Assembly (NCBI GenBank): GCA_934045905.1
Contig: OW203762.1
Location: 42,137,702-42,201,701, forward strand
Direction of reading: 5' to 3'
Length of the DNA stretch: 64,000 bases
From: Leuctra nigra
Lineage: Eukaryota; Arthropoda; Insecta; Plecoptera; Leuctridae
Within the stretch, counting starts at the first letter, position 1. Each line of letters starts with the position of its first letter. Positions 62,301-64,000 of this stretch are shown here, one piece after another. Made by a program: the position numbers and the translations under genes. The notes beneath the pieces are model-generated. The model was not told the origin of the DNA. It saw only the letters and a list, made by a program, of their open reading frames with translations, and made no database searches.

Positions 62301-64000
62301 TGTTGTAGTTGTGAAACCAACAATTGCAAGTTACATGCAAGACTAGTTCCGCGAGAGGAGACTTATTATGGATTCTATGTGTGTTTGCGAAGTTCCCAAG
62401 GGGTGTAACATAACAAAATTTACTTCGTACATTGCATTACATTCGTTCTAGTTTTTTATGAGGTAATAAAGTCATTGTTGTAGCCTGTGAGAGCTCGTTC
62501 GTGAAATAACTTTAAACCTACTTTCAACGTTCGGTTTGCTGTTCTCTACTCATGCGGAATGAGATGATATGAAAGCAAAAACAAAATAGACAATATAATA
62601 TCAAAAAAATCGTTTTTTTTTTAAATATAGTTCCTTTTCAGATACTTCGACATGGTACTTTAAATCTTAAATGCTATATTAAAGATTTTGAATATTCAAA
62701 GAGAAACTGTTGCGCTTCTGACATGATGAGGGGTGGCAGTCTTGCTTGGGTCGAGGAGACTTGTGTGTGAAACCACATAAAAGTATCTTAGACATATCAA
62801 AGTAGGTAGCATCTTTTTTATTCATTTGGTTCTAGAGAGTGGTTGTGAAATAATTCACCTGAAATACTTGGTTAGGAGATGCGTAAGAAGAGCGTACCTG
62901 ACTTATAACATTAATAACGGTCGGTCGATTTCCCATCGCCGCACGAATTGCATCTGATGGAAGAAAGAATATTAGTACTGAATTGGAAAAGAAATTAAAT
63001 CCAACTGAAATATGAAAAACGCTAATCCAGATTCTGTTTTTACGTTCGTCATGATTGATTAATGTTTTGATTTTATTACATTGTTCAAGTTGCAAAGTTC
63101 GCGGATGGCAGAAAGGAAGTGCTCGTCTGAATCTGCTTAACAAAGTTTTTAATTGAATGAGGATGAAGTCATTAATTAGCTTCTGTTGGTCGGAATGACA
63201 TAGATTGTCATTTTCAAGTCATTAATGACTGTTTTAACGTTTGCGGCGTTTTATCTTCCAACGCAACGAGCTGTTTCTCAAACTACTTAGATTATTCATC
63301 AAGAAGAACGGAAGAGCCTTGGAATGAGAATTCTTGTCACTCGACAATATTACGAAATATTCACTAGAACACTATTAGAACATATGAAATGCACAAATGC
63401 ATTTGATTGTATGATTTTATCACAATCAAGCACTTTGAAGTTGTTCTCAATCTTACCGAATGGGAAGTCAAAGGGTTGCAACCAGGAGAGAAGCTGGCCC
63501 AGATAACTAAACAGGAACGTTCCCTCGGAGAGTCCCAGATCCTTGATGCGATAAGCCTCCCCTTCTGGCACCGTCGGGAACCTCAAGGACGGTGCTCTTC
63601 CCTCGGGCTCTCCCACTTTATCCTGTCTTGACTGATCCCTCAGTCGAGAAGAACTTATCGTCAAAAACGCCCCTATTTTGACCTGCATCGATGATGAGTG
63701 ATCGATTTTATCATCGACAATCGATGTCGAGTTATCCAGAGTAAAACGAGCTTCTTTTGTTTCCTCACTAAGATTGGATTTAATGATAGGAGTCTGTGAA
63801 TCTCCTCCCGACGTTCCATTATACCTCGTATCTGTGTCATTTGTTGTGGCCATTTCACTCACGAAAGATGATTCTTGAACACCCGGCGAATCTTTTAAAG
63901 CTTCATTTTCGAAAGGTGTTTGTGAAATCTCGTCCTGAACACTGGCTACGACTGATATTGCTTGAATTTTATCACCAGTGATTTGGCTTCTTCTCGCGTC
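42056..64000 (-). CDS. Prominin-family pentaspan membrane protein (16 exons, 5' end outside)
   Basis: Sixteen exons join in frame to at least 961 residues, from the right edge to a stop at 42056-42058. Exons: 64000-63457, 62953-62898, 61651-61392, 59796-59609, 58689-58594, 56936-56734, 55122-54987, 51785-51615, 50947-50848, 49356-49117, 47302-47080, 45403-45239, 43547-43254, 42455-42325, 42248-42195, 42080-42056. Layout is that of prominins: N-terminal ectodomain ending LLSWLQPFDFP, TM1 (about 205-235), a short cytoplasmic loop, TM2, a large extracellular loop, TM3 (about 545-575), TM4 (about 585-615), a second large loop, TM5 (about 895-915) and a short tail. CRPLNEDPEF, a Cys-rich region and MDPLNGFWF are typical family landmarks. 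Prominins sit in membrane protrusions; insect forms act in photoreceptor rhabdomeres and other tissues. Whether this is prominin or prominin-like was not resolved. No signal peptide is visible because the start is outside. Confidence 0.9.
42195..42248 (-). CDS. Prominin exon 15 (cytoplasmic tail)
   Basis: 54 bp, DQTETLVITGDGGAWLTPG; donor CCGGG/GTAAGT. The acceptor AAAGAAG is pyrimidine-poor, so this boundary is the weakest in the chain; the alternative AG three bases upstream brings a stop. Confidence 0.6.
42325..42455 (-). CDS. Prominin exon 14 (TM5)
   Basis: 131 bp starting NGFWFALLWC and continuing through a Leu-rich TM5 to a basic juxtamembrane segment. The following intron is only 76 bp. 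Confidence 0.85.
43254..43547 (-). CDS. Prominin exon 13 (second extracellular loop, C-terminal part)
   Basis: 98 whole codons, DSMVYQLASI to VCRHVMDPL, donor TTG/GTGCGT. Contains two Cys (APCRP and LVCRH) spaced as in vertebrate prominins before TM5. Confidence 0.9.
45239..45403 (-). CDS. Prominin exon 12 (second extracellular loop)
   Basis: 55 codons, LAGQVTGKDLSSFADQL to TLEQRK; acceptor CTATACAG, donor AAG/GTAAGA. No Cys; helical. Confidence 0.88.
46310..47215 (-). repeat. Six-copy 151-bp tandem array of prominin exon 11 end plus donor
   Basis: The splice donor context CACAG/GTACGT recurs exactly every 151 bp (plus-strand GTACC at 46321, 46472, 46623, 46774, 46925 and 47076). Only the copy at 47076 joins a complete exon with an acceptor. 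The other five are duplicated exon 3' parts fused to about 20 nt of intron. Copies are almost identical. They differ mainly at one site (CTTCAG, CTGCTG or CTGCAG), and the full exon differs from the rest at three positions. Each unit equals a 49-nt intron-like segment plus a 102-nt in-frame module of 34 codons. Confidence 0.92.
47080..47302 (-). CDS. Prominin exon 11 (full copy)
   Basis: Acceptor GCGTCTTCCAG, 223 bp, phase 2 in and 0 out. Encodes RDCRSNMASYQ to THFRAQ with two NLT glycosylation sites. Its 3' 102 nt are the part repeated downstream. Confidence 0.88.
47483..48292. mobile_element. hAT-type non-autonomous element with perfect 8-bp TSD
   Basis: 810 bp with inverted ends CAGTGGCGTCGGAA and TTCCGACGCCACTG, and identical duplications GACCTAGC at 47475-47482 and 48293-48300. 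It carries no transposase. Inside, the word CCGC(G)CAGCG followed by an AT-rich stretch occurs three times (about 47901, 48009, 48140). A GCGGGTCC block is shared with 27186-27220. It lies in intron 10 of the prominin gene. Confidence 0.9.
49117..49356 (-). CDS. Prominin exon 10 (TM4, start of second loop)
   Basis: 240 bp, SLVLICLFTTSLWFM (TM4) to VFVCRPLNEDPEF and LYNNATLDVKVRDVL. The CxP motif just after TM4 is a prominin landmark. Confidence 0.92.
50848..50947 (-). CDS. Prominin exon 9 (TM3, Cys-rich loop)
   Basis: 100 bp encoding GASVAVIWLLLLIGVSLGCC followed by a short basic cytoplasmic loop. Donor GGC/GTAAGT. Confidence 0.85.
51615..51785 (-). CDS. Prominin exon 8 (end of first loop)
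   Basis: 171 bp, IRRQLSLQRTALDDAI to IEQWRWLTAL; donor TTAT/GTAAAT chosen because phase 1 joins TM3 in frame. Confidence 0.82.
53301..53386. repeat. (TCTG)n microsatellite
   Basis: About 20 units of TCTG with two TATG interruptions, in prominin intron 7. The apparent ORFs on both strands across it are repeat translations (VCLS or DRQT) and are not genes. Confidence 0.95.
53771..53913. mobile_element. MITE, copy 2 of the 6811 family
   Basis: Starts TACACTTGGCAAAACAAAAA and ends ATATTTTGCCAAG. It carries the TTATTATCATTGAAATG motif found inverted in the 6811-7026 copy. Ends are more decayed than in copy 1. Confidence 0.5.
54987..55122 (-). CDS. Prominin exon 7 (first extracellular loop)
   Basis: 136 bp, IMKDENLRQIRNLGGDN to EKESRNTRI; contains N-L-T. 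Found by splice sites (acceptor GTACCTAG, donor ATAG/GTAAGC); too fragmentary to appear as an ORF with a start codon. Confidence 0.78.
56734..56936 (-). CDS. Prominin exon 6 (first extracellular loop)
   Basis: 203 bp, ARALSERVETLQDYTKEA to LRLES, with the Cys pair in QCSSRDRPLCE that matches the conserved first-loop Cys region of prominins. Confidence 0.9.
58293..58556. mobile_element. CAGAGGT-end MITE, copy B (prominin intron 5)
   Basis: The ends read AACATTTCTGTACCTCAGAGG (left) and AACATCTGTACCTCAGTGG (from the right), continuing GTAGAAGGC. Middle includes AAGCTCTATCAATTG, the inverse of a segment in copy A at 36204-36450. Confidence 0.65.
58594..58689 (-). CDS. Prominin exon 5 (first extracellular loop)
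   Basis: 96 bp, VDNLLGRPIQRELASETG to LVDLSK; acceptor CGGTTTAG, donor AAAG/GTAATC, phase 1 on both sides. Confidence 0.8.
59609..59796 (-). CDS. Prominin exon 4 (end of TM2, first loop)
   Basis: 188 bp, AGIVVIFITNEQLS to VEACSADLD; acceptor TTCTCTCAG. The hydrophobic start completes TM2 begun in exon 3. Confidence 0.9.
61021..61170. repeat. Two tRNA-like fragments in opposite orientation
   Basis: Plus 61089-61165 has an A box in TAGCTCAGATGGTAGAGCAC and a weak B box (GGATTAATCCCC). Minus about 61060-61030 has a B box in GAGTTCGTATCCCGGG. Neither forms a full cloverleaf. They look like decayed SINE heads in prominin intron 3. Confidence 0.45.
61392..61651 (-). CDS. Prominin exon 3 (TM1, poly-Pro loop, TM2)
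   Basis: 260 bp. TM1 (GFIICLSVGLLLSLTAPGL), a cytoplasmic loop with CC, a Ser/Thr stretch and nine consecutive Pro, then TM2 (STLVVLMLFILLLIV). Donor AATAGT/GTAAAT gives phase 2, matching exon 4. The Pro run comes from a CCGCCGCCT-type repeat at 61493-61520. Confidence 0.9.
62898..62953 (-). CDS. Prominin exon 2
   Basis: 56 bp, DAIRAAMGNRPTVINVISQ; acceptor TTTCTTCCATCAG, donor CAG/GTACGC. Links the FDFP segment to TM1. Confidence 0.85.
63457..64000 (-). CDS. Prominin exon 1 of those visible (N-terminal ectodomain, partial)
   Basis: The frame is open to the window edge. About 140 polar, Ser/Thr/Asp/Glu-rich residues precede a conserved region, LRFPTVPEGEAYRIKDLGL to LLSWLQPFDFPF; donor TTCG/GTAAGA. 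An ATG at about 63853 exists, but the frame continues upstream, so the real start and signal peptide are likely outside. Confidence 0.82.

Overview
The window is animal nuclear DNA, almost certainly from an insect. It is AT-rich, its genes are split by GT-AG introns, and it is full of short transposon remnants. A dopamine receptor with the arthropod Dop1R2 signature supports an insect. The order cannot be fixed from sequence alone. No bacterial or viral gene blocks, CRISPR arrays or rRNA genes were seen.

Four host genes can be read by joining ORFs at splice sites whose phases agree. (1) 12981-14221, minus: a large coding exon of a Dop1R2 (DAMB-type) dopamine receptor, complete from the N-terminus through TM7; the C-tail exon was not found. 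A CpG-rich island at 15000-15180 lies upstream in gene orientation. (2) 28674-31417, minus: a three-exon, 295-residue protein with a cyclin-like destruction box, a KEN box and an acidic C-terminus. It is a candidate, very divergent securin. (3) 35751-41404, plus: a complete three-exon secreted protein with IGFBP, Kazal and Ig domains (IGFBP7/IGFBP-rP1 type), with a TATA box and initiator upstream. (4) 42056-64000, minus: 16 exons of a prominin, running off the right edge. The last two genes converge tail to tail, with stop codons about 650 bp apart.

Between and inside these genes is a dense record of small DNA transposons. There is a hAT-type element with a perfect 8-bp target duplication (47483-48292). 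Two insertions are nested: a TTA-flanked element inside a hAT element (25693-26443), and a TA-flanked element inside a TTAA-type element (27926-28378) that has a solo sibling at 37737-37894. Several further families have two copies each. A LINE 3' fragment (19931-20805) and tRNA-like SINE heads are also present.

The most unusual host structure is a six-copy, 151-bp tandem expansion (about 46310-47215) of the 3' part of prominin exon 11 with its splice donor. Each unit divides exactly into a 49-nt intron-like piece and a 102-nt, 34-codon in-frame module.

The left 12 kb and the intergenic blocks 14.2-28.6 kb and 31.4-35.6 kb hold no further gene I can support.
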